64,000 bases of DNA from Larix kaempferi (taxonomy: Eukaryota; Streptophyta; Pinopsida; Pinales; Pinaceae), in NCBI GenBank assembly GCA_027924585.1, contig BSBM01000372.1, forward strand, positions 8,043,001 to 8,107,000. Reading direction: 5' to 3'. The notes under the pieces were generated by a model. That model ran no database searches. It saw nothing but the letters and a program-made list of their open reading frames with translations, and was not told where the DNA came from. How positions within the stretch are numbered: position 1 is the stretch's first letter; every line of letters starts with the position of its first letter. Below, in pieces: positions 22,957 to 33,891 of the stretch. Position numbers and translations under genes: made by a program.

Positions 22957-23280
22957 TTAAGAAGTAGGACTACTCCATAGGGGTTGGGGCCCCCATATGA
23001 AGTTTAAGTTGGGGCCTAGGGCCCCATGAGAGGCGGTTTCACAAAAATCATTTTTTGCATTAATGTTTGGAAAACTAGGACTATATGGTCCATATGTTAG
23101 TGATCCATAAGGTGGGTTAGGTCCACTTCGTGGAGCACGAACAACTACTGGTAGAGGAGGCCAACTTTGTGGTTGGTTGGATGGTATAGAACCATAAGGG
23201 TTAGGTGTGTTCCCTTGATAGGAGATGTCCCCAATGATCTTTCTAGTAGCATATGATGTGATGAGGGTGGTTTGATCCAA
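22957..23280 (-). pseudogene. Tat/Ogre-like gag N-terminal fragment
   Basis: The frame contains S-G-P-N-P-P-Y-G-S, Y-G-P-Y-S-P-S-F-P-N and a Pro/Gly/Ser-rich composition like the gag leader at 49916-50970. In the intact order this piece should precede the L-D-L-S-K segment, but here it lies 3' of it on the minus strand, so the copy is rearranged or made of two fragments. Confidence 0.4.
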
Positions 23281-23728
23281 ATATTTATGTTAAGGGGAAT
23301 CAAGGATGATTATGTATAAATACCTGAATTGAGCATAAATTAAATCAAATTGTTGGGCTTTGAAGATATCCTAATCTTCAGTCTTTATCATGGCGGTTTC
23401 ATTATCCTTGGTGATGATTGGGAGGAGGGATTTGAGGAACCAATCTAACAATAATTCAGGTTGGATGTTGATTTTACACAATGTGCATCATCAACACCAT
23501 TCATGGAAGTGGCTGGTAATGTAATAAGATGTGTTCTACCTAAATTTTGAAAGAATCTTAAATACAAGTTCATAGCGAAGAGGGAGCTGAAAATAAGTGA
23601 GCAAGGTAGTGGCAATGGATTCAAAGATTGCATGAGTGCTTGCAGGAAAATTCACTTACCAATTTATTGTCATTCTGGTTAGGGTCCTGTGAAATAATTG
23701 AAGACAAATGGTGTCTTTGCCTATGCTA

Positions 23729-24034
23729 TTAAATGAGTACCATAAGTGAAATGATATTTGCAGCATCATCTCCTTGGTTTCCTTCAAATGTATGTGTGTT
23801 TGAAGGTAGCTTTACTGGCATGGGAGTCCATGTTGGACAATGGTGGATAGGATCCTTGATGAGCTTTGATAAATCTAGGATATTTAAGATAGCCATGAAA
23901 GGAGAGGTTATTTGAGTAGGCCCAACCTTTTTGTGTGGCAAGGATTTACCACCATTGGACGTGGGAGGTTTATAAATAGGTTTGTGAGGGGGGAGGGTGA
24001 GAAAAGTATGTCCAAGCATAGTTGATACTACCAC
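23729..24034 (-). pseudogene. Tat/Ogre-like gag fragment (N-L-x-D-L-S-K-L segment)
   Basis: I-L-D-L-S-K-L-I-K-D-P-I-H, C-P-T-W-T-P-M-P-V-K-L-P-S-N and F-E-G-N-Q-G-D-D match, position by position, N-L-P-D-L-S-K-L-T-N-D-L, P-S-W-P-P-A-P-T-K-L-P-S-N and F-E-G-K-S-G-E-D in the gag at 51020-51150 on the plus strand. It is therefore a truncated second copy of that gypsy family, in the opposite orientation. Confidence 0.65.
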
Positions 24035-25609
24035 AAATACACATGTGTATGTGCTAAGTGGTGGTCACCCACATTGAGGAAGGGTGGTAGGGGTTGCAAG
24101 GAATCCTCATCTGATAGGAGGAAGTCCTTGAAGCCTTACAGAATGCTTAGAAGATTGTAGCTTTTCTATGGTTCCTTCTTTGATGGAAGAAATTTTTCTT
24201 ATGCAATCAATAGGAGATAACTATAATAGACAAATGCAACAATATGATGGTAAAGATAATAGATGCAAATAATGGCTCAAGTGTGTGTCTTTCAAAGTTA
24301 TATTAATGTTGATTTAGAGTGCATATTTCTTAATTACATCGAGTTTTTTGTAATTTAAATAAACAATGGTGTGATCCCATTGAATTAACTTCCTCTCTCT
24401 TAATGTGGTAATTGGACCTTCTAATAGTTCTCTTCCTAGATGGTTGTGAGCCCACCATATACAACTAGTGAATGTGTGAATGTATTGGTTATAATGAGGG
24501 TGTTGGGGCTATGTTTTGAAGGGACCAAAAACACTTCCAATAGCCAACAAAATATGGTCCAAGTGAAAATGAATCCCACAAATGCCACTTGTTTATAATC
24601 CTACACTTTGGTCACTTATATACGTGCCTCAAGTGTGGATAGGTGGTTCAGCCACGAATAGTCAAGTGTTGCCTCCACAAAGATTTGGGTGGCTCAATGT
24701 GGTGAATAAAAGAAACCTAACCTTGGATTTAACATCCTTGGGCACCATGCTTTCTTATTCAGGTTTCTCACACTTGGTGTAGTAGGGTTTAAAGTTCCCT
24801 AAAAGACAACAACTATTGTTTCATGTGAAAGAGATTAAGGGGCAATATTTAGATGCCTAACCTAACAATCCTAACTTAGATTATAATTTGTGTGGTGACC
24901 TATTGATAGAAGAATTAAGTCATTTTATGATTAAGTTGTTGATTGATTTTAAAAGGGTCTAAGTTCTGAATTAACATGTGAAAAGGGAGGTATTTCAAAC
25001 CTCTCAATTTTTCTAATTCATCAAGATCACTTTATGAGTGCAAGATCAAGAGAAAACTTAACTGAGAAGATTATTTAGTTTCCTTTATGTGTGCTTCAAG
25101 TCGTAACACATATGTGTGGTAAAATGATTTAAATACAATTGAAATTGGAAAAATAAATATAGAGAATATGAACATGTATGGGTTCTTACTACTTCTTTAA
25201 TTTCATATGTGTGAGTTGTTTGATTGCAAGTAATACTTTAAAACAGAATGTGCAAAGGGAGGATTTCACTTTCTAATTAGTCTTTTTTATTGATCGAGAT
25301 CACTTTATGGGTGCAAGGTAAAGAACATACTAAGATTTAAAGATATTTTAGATCCCTTGTTTGTGTGAAGAGTGGACTAATCTAGATTTATTTGAAAATA
25401 AATATCTAAGTGGCAAAAGTTTAAACTAATGTATGTTTTCCCAAATTGCCTAGACTAATAATTCCTTCTAACTTTGAAAGAAATAAAGATGTACCAATCT
25501 ACCGCTACTGTATGCTATAAGGTTAGTATGGTAACCTTAAATCCCAATCCCTAGAAAATGAAGTTGCAAATTGATTTCACCCCCTACTTTAAACTGAGTG
25601 TTCTAATGA
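24035..25609. other. No recognisable gene
   Basis: AT-rich sequence. Two similar phrases with GATCGAGATCACTTTATG / ATCAAGATCACTTTATG (about 25020 and 25290) show a diverged local duplication. No coding signal or element end recognised. Confidence 0.4.
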
Positions 25610-25614
25610 CTAAG

Positions 25615-28569
25615 TGTCATGTCCCCAAATTTTGCATTGGGTCACAATGGCCTAAGCCACTTGGCCATGTTCATGATAGTTTGTCAAATTAGTGCTAAGG
25701 GTCAAATAATTGTCAAGCATGATGTCCAAGTTAGTAATAAGGTAAAATTAGAGCCAAATGGACAAGGTGGGTCACATGAAGAGCAAATTCCCAATTCCCA
25801 AATAAACTATCATGGAGGAAAAATTCCACTAACTTACTAGTTCCCTAGGTTGGGGGTGAAAGCATCAAAAGTTGGAATAAGGAGGCTACAAGACCCAAAA
25901 TGACCTTAGACTTACAACTTCACATTAAATGGGTCAAATAAATAATAATAATAAATAAAATAAGGTGGCATGGGATCCTGAGGGCACATAAGAGGTTGTG
26001 GGACCCACATGTGGCAAGCACGGGGGCTTCACTAGAAGGCAACATAATATCACGTTCATTCATATTGGGGTATTAAATAATCATGAAAACCTAAAAATTA
26101 TATTTCTTATATATTAAGGTGCAAAGGGTTTTTTTTATTTGATGTAACAATATAAAATTACTTTGGGGTCTTTTTTATACAAAAATATCCTCCCAATGGA
26201 GATGGAGGGATCATAGCTAGATGAGAAATCGGGTTGAGGCAAGGCTCAGGTTTACCAGTACACAAGGAAATCGCGTCTTGAGGCATGCTTGAGGCCAGGG
26301 GTTTCATGGTGAAGAGGGTTTCTAGTCGATCATAGTCGAGAGATAGTGGTCATTGACAGCCAATTGTTATCAATAGCCTTGGGAAGCTCTAAGCCTCCAG
26401 GGCCTGTTATAGGCCCTCGATAGGTCTTGGGGGCTTGAATACCAAACCACTCGTGCCTATTACAGGCCTTGGGAGCTTTAGTCCACCTCCTAGAGCTTCT
26501 TACAGGCACTGGAGGCTTGGATGCCTAGCCCACAATAGGCTTAGTCAGTGATTGGGGAGCTGCAACATGCAATATAAATGTTGTACTATGTGCATTGGCT
26601 CTAGTGACATACAAGAAGTGATCTCCTATCTCTTCATTAGACCCTTAGATGTTGCAAATCATAATGATATGTGGTTGAGTAATTGCATTATGGGTGAAGT
26701 AATGTGCATCCACAATATACATCGAAGGAATCAAGGTGCATTGTAGAATGCATGTGGGGTCATAAGAGGGGTATCATATCAATATACTAGGTAGAAATAT
26801 AAAGGCGTATAAAAAAATTTAATGAAATAATTGATACATACAATATCTAGTGAAAATAGGGGTTTATTTTTAATTGGGAAGGCATATTGGGAGGGGTAAA
26901 AAAAAAACGATTTTGGAAGGTATTTTCCAATATTTAGTGAAATTAGGGGTATTGTTGCATATGCCACGAACGAACGTGCTATGATAGAGGTTTATTGAGT
27001 GAAGCTCCCATGGTGGCAAGAACCCACTACACTTGGCATCATTCTCTCACCAATTCGAGTTCAAGTTGAAGGGTAACATACTTGGGGTATTTGAAGAAGC
27101 ATTATTCATGGCATGAATCTTGGAAGGTCGAATTGGAGTGGAAAAGTAACTCCCATGGAAGAGGAAAAGGCATCATAGAGAAGTTGTGACACTTGTACCT
27201 AGATTCCCGAGCATCTATGACAACAATGATGGAGAATCTATGAAAAATTCAAACCTGATTGCGGACCTATGACACATCTGACATATCATGGCTAAAATTA
27301 GCCATTGAGAGGGAGCATAGGGGGAGTTATGGTCAGCCAAGAGTCCCCATTCAAATTGGTGGACGTGGAATGCAAGAAAGAAGTGGACAAGTGTCTTCTA
27401 TGAGAATCTCTCCCTAACTCGAGTTGAGTGAAGTTTCTTGGAGGGAATTCGACCTCATGAGTCCATGTGAGGTTAATAAAAGAGGAGTATGACAAAGGAG
27501 AGCAACTTTTGGTCATTTTTTATTTGCATCTTTTCAATTTGGGAGAGTTTTAGCTTGTCCTTGCATGGTGGATGTTCATCCTCCCTACCATTGAACCAAT
27601 TTCGTGGGTGCAAGATTCCTATCCAAGTTGGTTGAAGGAGAGTCCATTCAAACCTCTCAACAAAGCTTCATGGAGACATTTTATGTAGTTTTGAGAACCT
27701 TTGAGTTTGAGTCATGTTCTCTCTTCTTTCTCTACTATCTTTCTCTCAACACTTTCTCAATGTTCATGTATAGGTGTGATAGCATAGTCCTTATTGCATA
27801 TAGTTTATGGAATACTTATATTTCTACCATATGGACATGTTATATGCTGCATAAATATGTAATTAACTGATCATGAGAGCCACAGGTCGAAACACCAAGC
27901 CTTTCATGTAATAATTCCAAGTAATATTGAGAATCGAGCTATTTCCCTCATTGTATTCTCATGGTGATTTTGGGATGATATTGTACCTGTTTGATATCAA
28001 ATATTTTCTAATTTTTTGTCTATGTTTAGAGATGCATATTAAGTAACATCTATGTCCAAAATACTATGTGCATACCCTCTAAGTTTTGCTTAAATATTGA
28101 ACACAAATTCTATGTACATTGTTAACAATTTTCTCACAATTCCTATGTCTCACAACCTGCTATTCTATGGGAGTTATAGCTGACCCTAAAACCTGATATA
28201 ATGATGCATTTCGGTTTCCATTTAGGTCCTATAACAGAGCCAAAATTCAAATCAGAAAATAGGGAAGGACATACATTTTTTGGGAAGCCAAAAAGTGACT
28301 AGCCTAGTGGGGTTTTCAACCAATGAATTTAACTAGTTTGATTCCCCTTACTTCCTCATTGAAACTTGCAGACCATGAATGCTTCTAGAAAGTGTATAAA
28401 GGTATAAGGGTTTAATTAGGCTTTCTTAAGTCCTCCCAATACCCTCCATATAGAATTAAAAATAATTTGGGAGCATTTTGGACAGTTTGGGGTTTCACTA
28501 GTCCAAGGTTCGAAAATTGGGTTTGAAAATTGGCCAAATTGTGTAAAGTTTCAAATTATGGATATTACT
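25615..28569 (+). repeat. 5' LTR of the non-autonomous element
   Basis: This copy is 2955 bp and keeps two segments missing from the 3' LTR: about 1.0 kb (26019-27020) and about 0.3 kb (near 27895-28215). It starts TGTCATGTCCCC. The expected terminal CA reads CT at 28568-28569. A segment around 26370-26540 has repeated TTAYAGGC-type phrases. No coding frame is convincing. Confidence 0.85.
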
Positions 28570-28570
28570 G

Positions 28571-28582
28571 TGGTATCAGAGC
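28571..28582 (+). other. Primer-binding site (initiator-Met tRNA)
   Basis: TGGTATCAGAGC, the perfect plant tRNA-iMet primer-binding sequence, one base after the 5' LTR. Confidence 0.9.
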
Positions 28583-28629
28583 ATGGTCCTTGCACATATG
28601 CATTAATGTCATCAATTGAAGAACATTCT

Positions 28630-30365
28630 TAAGACATGTATTACTATTATGATGACTCCTATGAGTACAATGCTTATGAGTAGTATGAAGATGATTATGA
28701 GCAATATGAAGAAGAATGTGAATGGTATGAAGAAGAGGTGCCATCATGTAGCACTTCTTACAATTTCATAAGGAATGGGGGTTATTCTTATGACCTTGTG
28801 TATGATGAATATGAGTGTGTCATACAACCAAAGGATAATCCTATGAATGAATTATAAATATTGAGAGCAACATGTAAAACTTTTCCTCGACAATATCAAG
28901 CATATCTTGCTTTGATGGGAAAGACAAAGAAATCCTATTTTTAAGACTTTGTTGATTGGATGTTTGGATATAGGCCCAAGAATTAATATGTGGAGTTAGT
29001 GAAAAAATTTCTATGCCCTTCTTGCAAAATACCTTGGAGAGCAACTCATATATGTTTGAGTGAAAAGGAGGAGTGAAATGAGGAGACCCGTGAGCCACCT
29101 AGTTCTGAAGGAGGTGAAGCATAAGAAGCATTACATGAAGAGGATCGAAAGTCACTCCCAAGTGACTCTGAAAAGATTAAGAAACATCACATGAGCATGA
29201 ATAATATTCCATTGAAAATACTAAAGAGCATTACAAGACACATTCTACTTTGGACATGAATCTAAGAGCATCTACTTATGGATTCTTAAACGTGGCTTAA
29301 ACTGTGAAGGAGTACCTACTGATGGGTGCTCAGACCTCTATGTTGGTGACATAGAGATCACTTTTGAAGGTGTTGTTTCAAGAGAAAGTTCCATTAACCA
29401 TGGATATGAAGACCTTGTAGCATTTAAAGAAGAACCAAGATCAACTTACCCATCACCACTTGAGCTTCATGAAGTTGCTCCAAGCAAGAAGGAAGAAGAA
29501 GAGGATGTTCAATTGCAAAAGACTCATTTTCTTGCAGGGTCCTTGAAGATGGATGAAAAGAAGATTCAAGATTCCTTGAAGACTCTCCATGACACACATG
29601 CATTGATTTCTAAATTTTGTTGGTGTGTGGAGGATAAATCTTCCCTTGAAGACATGGAGAAAATCCATAAGGAAATGTTGGACACCCAAGGTAAGTTTTC
29701 GAACTTTATTTCTGATAGATATTATTTAATTGAGCTTGTTGGTTTGTATCATGGAATAACCTTGAAGGATGCAGAAGAGAATGACAAGCTCTCAAATGAG
29801 TTGGAGTCCACCCAAAATGCACTCCAAAAATATATGGTGCAAATTGAACCACTTCAAGAGAGGTTGCAAAGGTCCTTTACACCCTCCTACATATCAGACA
29901 GTCATTCAAAGGATGAAATAATTCATGTTACAAAGGAGGAACCTCATATTATGGTGGAACATGAGGTACGTGTTGATATGAAGGTCATTGAAGAGGCTAC
30001 ATTCAAACAAGAAGGAATCCAAGCACTTGTTCTTGTTTAGCAGGATTATGAGCTACCTCATGGTGAGAGTTGCAGAGCCTTGGAGGAGGAACATGATATC
30101 ACAACAGTTACACCATCCAATTATGGAGAAGATACATTCAAAAATTTTATGGGTAATATTTTCAAAGAGGTAAGGTTGGTTCACAATTCTTCACCCCTTA
30201 CTTCTTTTTCAGCCACATCAATTGGGAATGAAAATTGGGTGAAAGGTTTCTTTCTAATGCTGCCACATGAGGAGTATGAAACTCATATCTCTCCTTTTGA
30301 TGATGACATGATTAGAGAACCTTCTTGTTTACATTTGCAGAAGCATCATTTGTTACCTTATGGAG
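28630..30365 (+). pseudogene. Unknown interior ORF of the non-autonomous element, part 1
   Basis: Soon after the primer-binding site the translation is rich in Tyr/Asp/Glu (Y-D-D-S-Y-E-Y, E-D-D-Y-E-Q-Y-E-E-E-C-E-W-Y-E-E-E). A possible metal-binding C-P-S-C with H-I-C near 29010-29055 follows. Next comes an in-frame run from about 29250 (G-V-P-T-D-G, Y-V-G-D-I-E-I-T-F-E-G). 29513-30037 is a helical segment with N-D-K-L-S-N-E-L-E-S-T-Q-N-A-L-type coiled coil, then 30080-30365. A TAG at 30038-30040 and earlier stops break it. No known gag, protease or RT motif is seen. Its place and size suggest a structural (gag-like) protein, which is inference. Confidence 0.5.
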
Positions 30366-30973
30366 TGTTAAATTTTGAGCATTAATTCACAATACTCTAG
30401 GATCTTTACTGAGAGAACAACATATACAGTATATCAATGCATAACAATCATAACAAGCATGTCAATCATCACAAGAATCAAAAGCATGAGAGACAAGAGA
30501 CACAAAATTTCCATGGGGAAAACCCTAAGGTGAAAAACCCCACAACTTCCTCAAAGATAGAGAGAGCAATGGCTCAACCAAAGTACAACCAAAATACACA
30601 GAGATAGTCTCCTAGTAGCAGATTATCCTCCTCCTCACTAGTGCGCCACTTTCTGAGTGAGAGAAGTGTGAGTTTCCGAATGATGAAAATAGAGATCTCC
30701 CGATCTCTATTTATACTTGTCTGATTGCCCAGTGACCTTATGGGGCCGACTTGTCTAGCTAGGTACATCAACCATATAATATATATATTTCAGGGCCGAC
30801 CCCACACATGGTGGTCTAATAACCCATCGGCAAGTTCACACACTTGCGACACTTGTCAATACACATGACGATACTTCCGTATAGAGGAATGACACATCTC
30901 TATAGGAGTACAATAATATATATAAATGAAATACATGGATGAAATACATTCCGAAGTTACATATATATCAACA
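30366..30973 (-). repeat. Solo copia LTR, TSD TGGAG
   Basis: The 608-bp sequence is closely related to the LTRs at 35595-36129 and 47574-48163. It has the same ends (TGTTAA on the left, TCAACA on the right), the same GGGGAAAACC-AAGGTGAAAAACCCC block and the same TCCTAGTAGCAG / CACTAGTGC block. It is flanked by TGGAG at 30361-30365 and 30974-30978. Removing 613 bp (LTR plus one duplication) joins L-P-Y-G directly to D-T-H-L-H-G in one frame. A TATA box (TATAAATAG, minus strand) is at 30707-30715. Confidence 0.92.
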
Positions 30974-30978
30974 TGGAG

Positions 30979-31330
30979 ATACGCATCTACATGGATGCAC
31001 CTATGATGTTCACTTTAATCACTTGAAGACTCATGATTTTTCTTGCTCCTTGCTTAATTCATTTGATGTTGGAGGAACTTCATCCAATACTTGGGTGCAT
31101 AGAAATATGATTGGAGCACATTTCTATTGGAAGAAACATCCTTTATTATTTCTTTATGATACACATTCTCATGGATGCACATATGGTACTCCTTTGATCC
31201 CCTTGAAATCTCATTGTTTTCTTTCCTCCTTACTTGCTTCGGACTTTGGTGGAGGTTCTTCATTGACTTTGTGGATGGAAGAACACATGGATGATTGTTT
31301 TGATGCATATTACATTCTTTTGGAGTAGCA
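30979..31330 (+). repeat. ~180-bp tandem duplication inside the interior ORF
   Basis: ATGGATGCAC recurs at 30991 and 31171 with homologous flanks, giving a 180-bp (60-codon) in-frame repeat. The two units are well diverged. Confidence 0.7.
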
Positions 31331-31910
31331 TTATAGGACATGGGATCCTCACCTATGTCATTGGAGCATATTTAATATAATACTTGATGCTTATGTGTAT
31401 GGGGCACATGATGATATACTTGCTTGGATGGACAAGCACTTTCACGATTCTTTGATGAGATACCTTCTTGATGTACATTTGTATGATGTTGTTATGTACT
31501 TTGATGATCTATATTTTGTACTCATGACGTTTGGAAGGATGCAATACAAGCAATGGGATCCTGGTGTTGCTTAGTTTCAACTCACTTGGAGCAGCAGTTC
31601 GATTGTTGGTTTGAGACAGAAAACCAACCTTCAGTTGTTTGAGTTCATCTTTGTAGAGAAGTGTTCCAGTTTCCTGTGTGGGATACCTTTTGAGAGATGG
31701 ATTCAGTTTTCACATGCTTTGTTTTCATGCCATTTCATAGTATAAATTTCACACCATGCATGTATCAGGATCATTTGGGACCCTGGGATCATTTTTGGTC
31801 TCATTGGTTTCAATTTTTGGGGGGCAAAAAGCAGTATGGGAGATTGAGTCACCACTTGAGAAGGTGATTGTAATCAAATTAGTGCAACAACAAGCATGGT
31901 GATTCCTCTC
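30979..31910 (+). pseudogene. Unknown interior ORF of the non-autonomous element, part 2
   Basis: This continues the frame broken by the solo LTR. Two tandem 60-residue units (from about 30979 and 31159) share H-G-C-T-Y, a P/F-x-x-L-K-(T/S)-H segment and a D-V-G-G-T-S-S / D-F-G-G-G-S-S end. The frame goes through a TAG at 31326-31328 and continues W-D-P-H-L-C-H, Y-F-D-D-L-Y-F-V and Q-W-D-P-G-V-A. The last part, to about 31900, has W-D-P-G-I-I-F-G and is broken by stops. The Y-F-D-D is not within RT-like sequence and I do not read it as a polymerase site. Confidence 0.45.
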
Positions 31911-32258
31911 TAAAATTTTCTTGGAATCTTGAAGACTCAAAGTTGGAAACTTAGTGGAAACTTCAAAGAATTATACAGTGATCAAAAGGGAGGAAAGTTT
32001 AGAAAGGGTTTCCAAAATATGAAAGAAGTAAAGATTAATTGTGAAAATTTTGTTTTGATGAATCTAATTAATATTTTGGTGTTTAGTGGTGATGTCATAG
32101 GAGATATCAACATAAAAAAAACCCACATATCTTTACTTTTGGAAACACACAATTGCAGTACCTGAGTGCCACTACTCATAGTTTTGGAAGGAAATTTTTG
32201 GAAAGAAAGAAGGTTATTTAACATATATGTTTGAAATTGCTTGAGGACAAGAAATATT

Positions 32259-32270
32259 GGGAGAGGAGGA
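32259..32270 (+). other. Polypurine tract of the non-autonomous element
   Basis: GGGAGAGGAGGA lies immediately before the 3' LTR, in the position that primes plus-strand cDNA synthesis. Confidence 0.75.
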
Positions 32271-32272
32271 TT

Positions 32273-33886
32273 TTTCATGTCCCCAAATTTTGCATTGGGT
32301 CACAATGGCCTAAGCCACTTGGCCATGTTCGTGATAGTTTGTCAAATTGGTTCTAAGGGTCAAATAATTGTCAAGAATGATGTCCAAGTTAGTAATAAGG
32401 TAAAATTAGATCCAAATGGAAAATATGGGCCAATTCAAGTTTGTAATGTCCCCATCCAAATAAATTATCATGGAGGAAAAATTCCATTAACTTACTAGTT
32501 TGCTAGGTTTTGGGTGAAAGCATTAAAAGTTGGAATAAGGGAGCTACAATAGCCAAAATGACCTTAGACTTACAAATTCACATTAAATAGGTCAATAAAT
32601 AATAATAATAAATAAAATAAGGTGGCATGGGATCATGAGGGCACATAAGAGGTTGTGGGACCCACATGTGGCAAGATTCCCCACTACACTTGGCATCATT
32701 CTCTCACCAATTCTAGTTCAATGTTAAGGGTAACATACTTGGGGGATTTGAAGGAGAATTATTCATGGCATGAATCTTGGAAGGTTGAATTGGTGTGGAA
32801 GATTAACTCCCATGGAAGAGGAAGAGGCATCATAGAGAAGTTGTGACACTTGTAGCTAGATTCTCAGGAATCTATGACAACAATGATGGAGAATATATCA
32901 CAAATTCATACCTGATTGCATACCTATGACACATATGACATATCAGGGATAAAAATAGACACCAAGAGGGTGCATAGGGGGGGTTATGTTTATCCAAGAG
33001 TCCCCATTCGAATTGGGGGAAGTGGAATGCAAGAAAGAAGTGGACAAGTGTCTTCTATGAGAATCTCTCCCTAACTCGCGTTGAGTGAAGTTTATTGGAG
33101 TGAATTAGAACTCATGAGTCCACATGAGGTTAATAAAATAGGAGTATGAAAAAGGAGAGCATATTTTGGTCATTTTTTAGTTGCATCTTTTCAATTTATG
33201 AGAGCTTTAGCTTGTCCTTGCACGGTGGATGTTCATCCTCCCTACCATTGAACCAATTTAGTGGGAGAAAGATTACTATCCAAGTTGGATTAAGGAGATT
33301 CCATTAATACCTATCAACATATATTCATGGATACATTTTGATGCAGGTTCGATCCCCTTTGATTTCGATTCCTATTCTCTCTTCTTTCTCTACTATATTT
33401 CTCTCAACACTTTCTCAATGTTCATGTAAAAGTGTGGTAGAGCACTCCTTATTGCATTTAGTTTATGGGAGAATTATATTTAGACAATATGGACATGTTA
33501 TATGCTACATAAATATGTAATTAACTGATCATGAGAGCCACAGATCGAAATTTAGGTCCTATAACAGAGCCAAATTTCACATCATAAAATAGGGAAGGAC
33601 ATATAGTTTTTGGGAAGCCAAAAAGTCGCTAGCCTAGTGGGGTTTTCAACCAATGAATTTAACTAGTTTTATTCCCCTTACTTCTTCCTTGAAACTTGCA
33701 GACCATGAATGATTCTCGAAAGTGTATAAGGGTATAAGGGTTCAATTAGGGTGTCTTAAGTCCTCCTAATCCCCTCCATACCTAATTCAAAATCATTTGG
33801 GATAGTTTGGGACAGTTTGGGGTTTCACTAGTCTAAGGTTCGAAAATTAGCCAAATTGTGTAAACTTTCAGATTAGGGATATTACA
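32273..33886 (+). repeat. 3' LTR of the non-autonomous element (two internal deletions)
   Basis: This copy is 1614 bp and homologous to the 5' LTR throughout, apart from the missing segments. The first deletion joins at GTGGCAAG (32668-32675). In the 5' LTR that octamer occurs at both edges (26011-26018 and 27013-27020) of the missing 1002 bp. The second joins near 33550. The expected leading TG reads TT. It ends ATATTACA before the CTAAG duplication. Confidence 0.85.
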
Positions 33887-33891
33887 CTAAG

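Larger units (their letters stand above)
25615..33886 (+). mobile_element. Complete non-autonomous LTR retrotransposon (LARD-like), TSD CTAAG
   Basis: Two long homologous LTRs (25615-28569 and 32273-33886) flank a 3.7 kb interior with an initiator-Met primer-binding site right after the first LTR and a purine tract before the second. The element begins TGTCATGTCCCC, ends ATATTACA, and is bounded by CTAAG at 25610-25614 and 33887-33891. The interior holds one long unknown coding region and no recognisable protease, RT, RNase H or integrase, so it must have depended on another element's enzymes. It was later hit by a copia element that left a solo LTR. Confidence 0.85.

Noticed and set aside
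31450-31530. Y-F-D-D in the non-autonomous element as an RT active site
   Set aside because: No other RT motifs (fingers, P-F-G or L-K-N-A-type) surround it.
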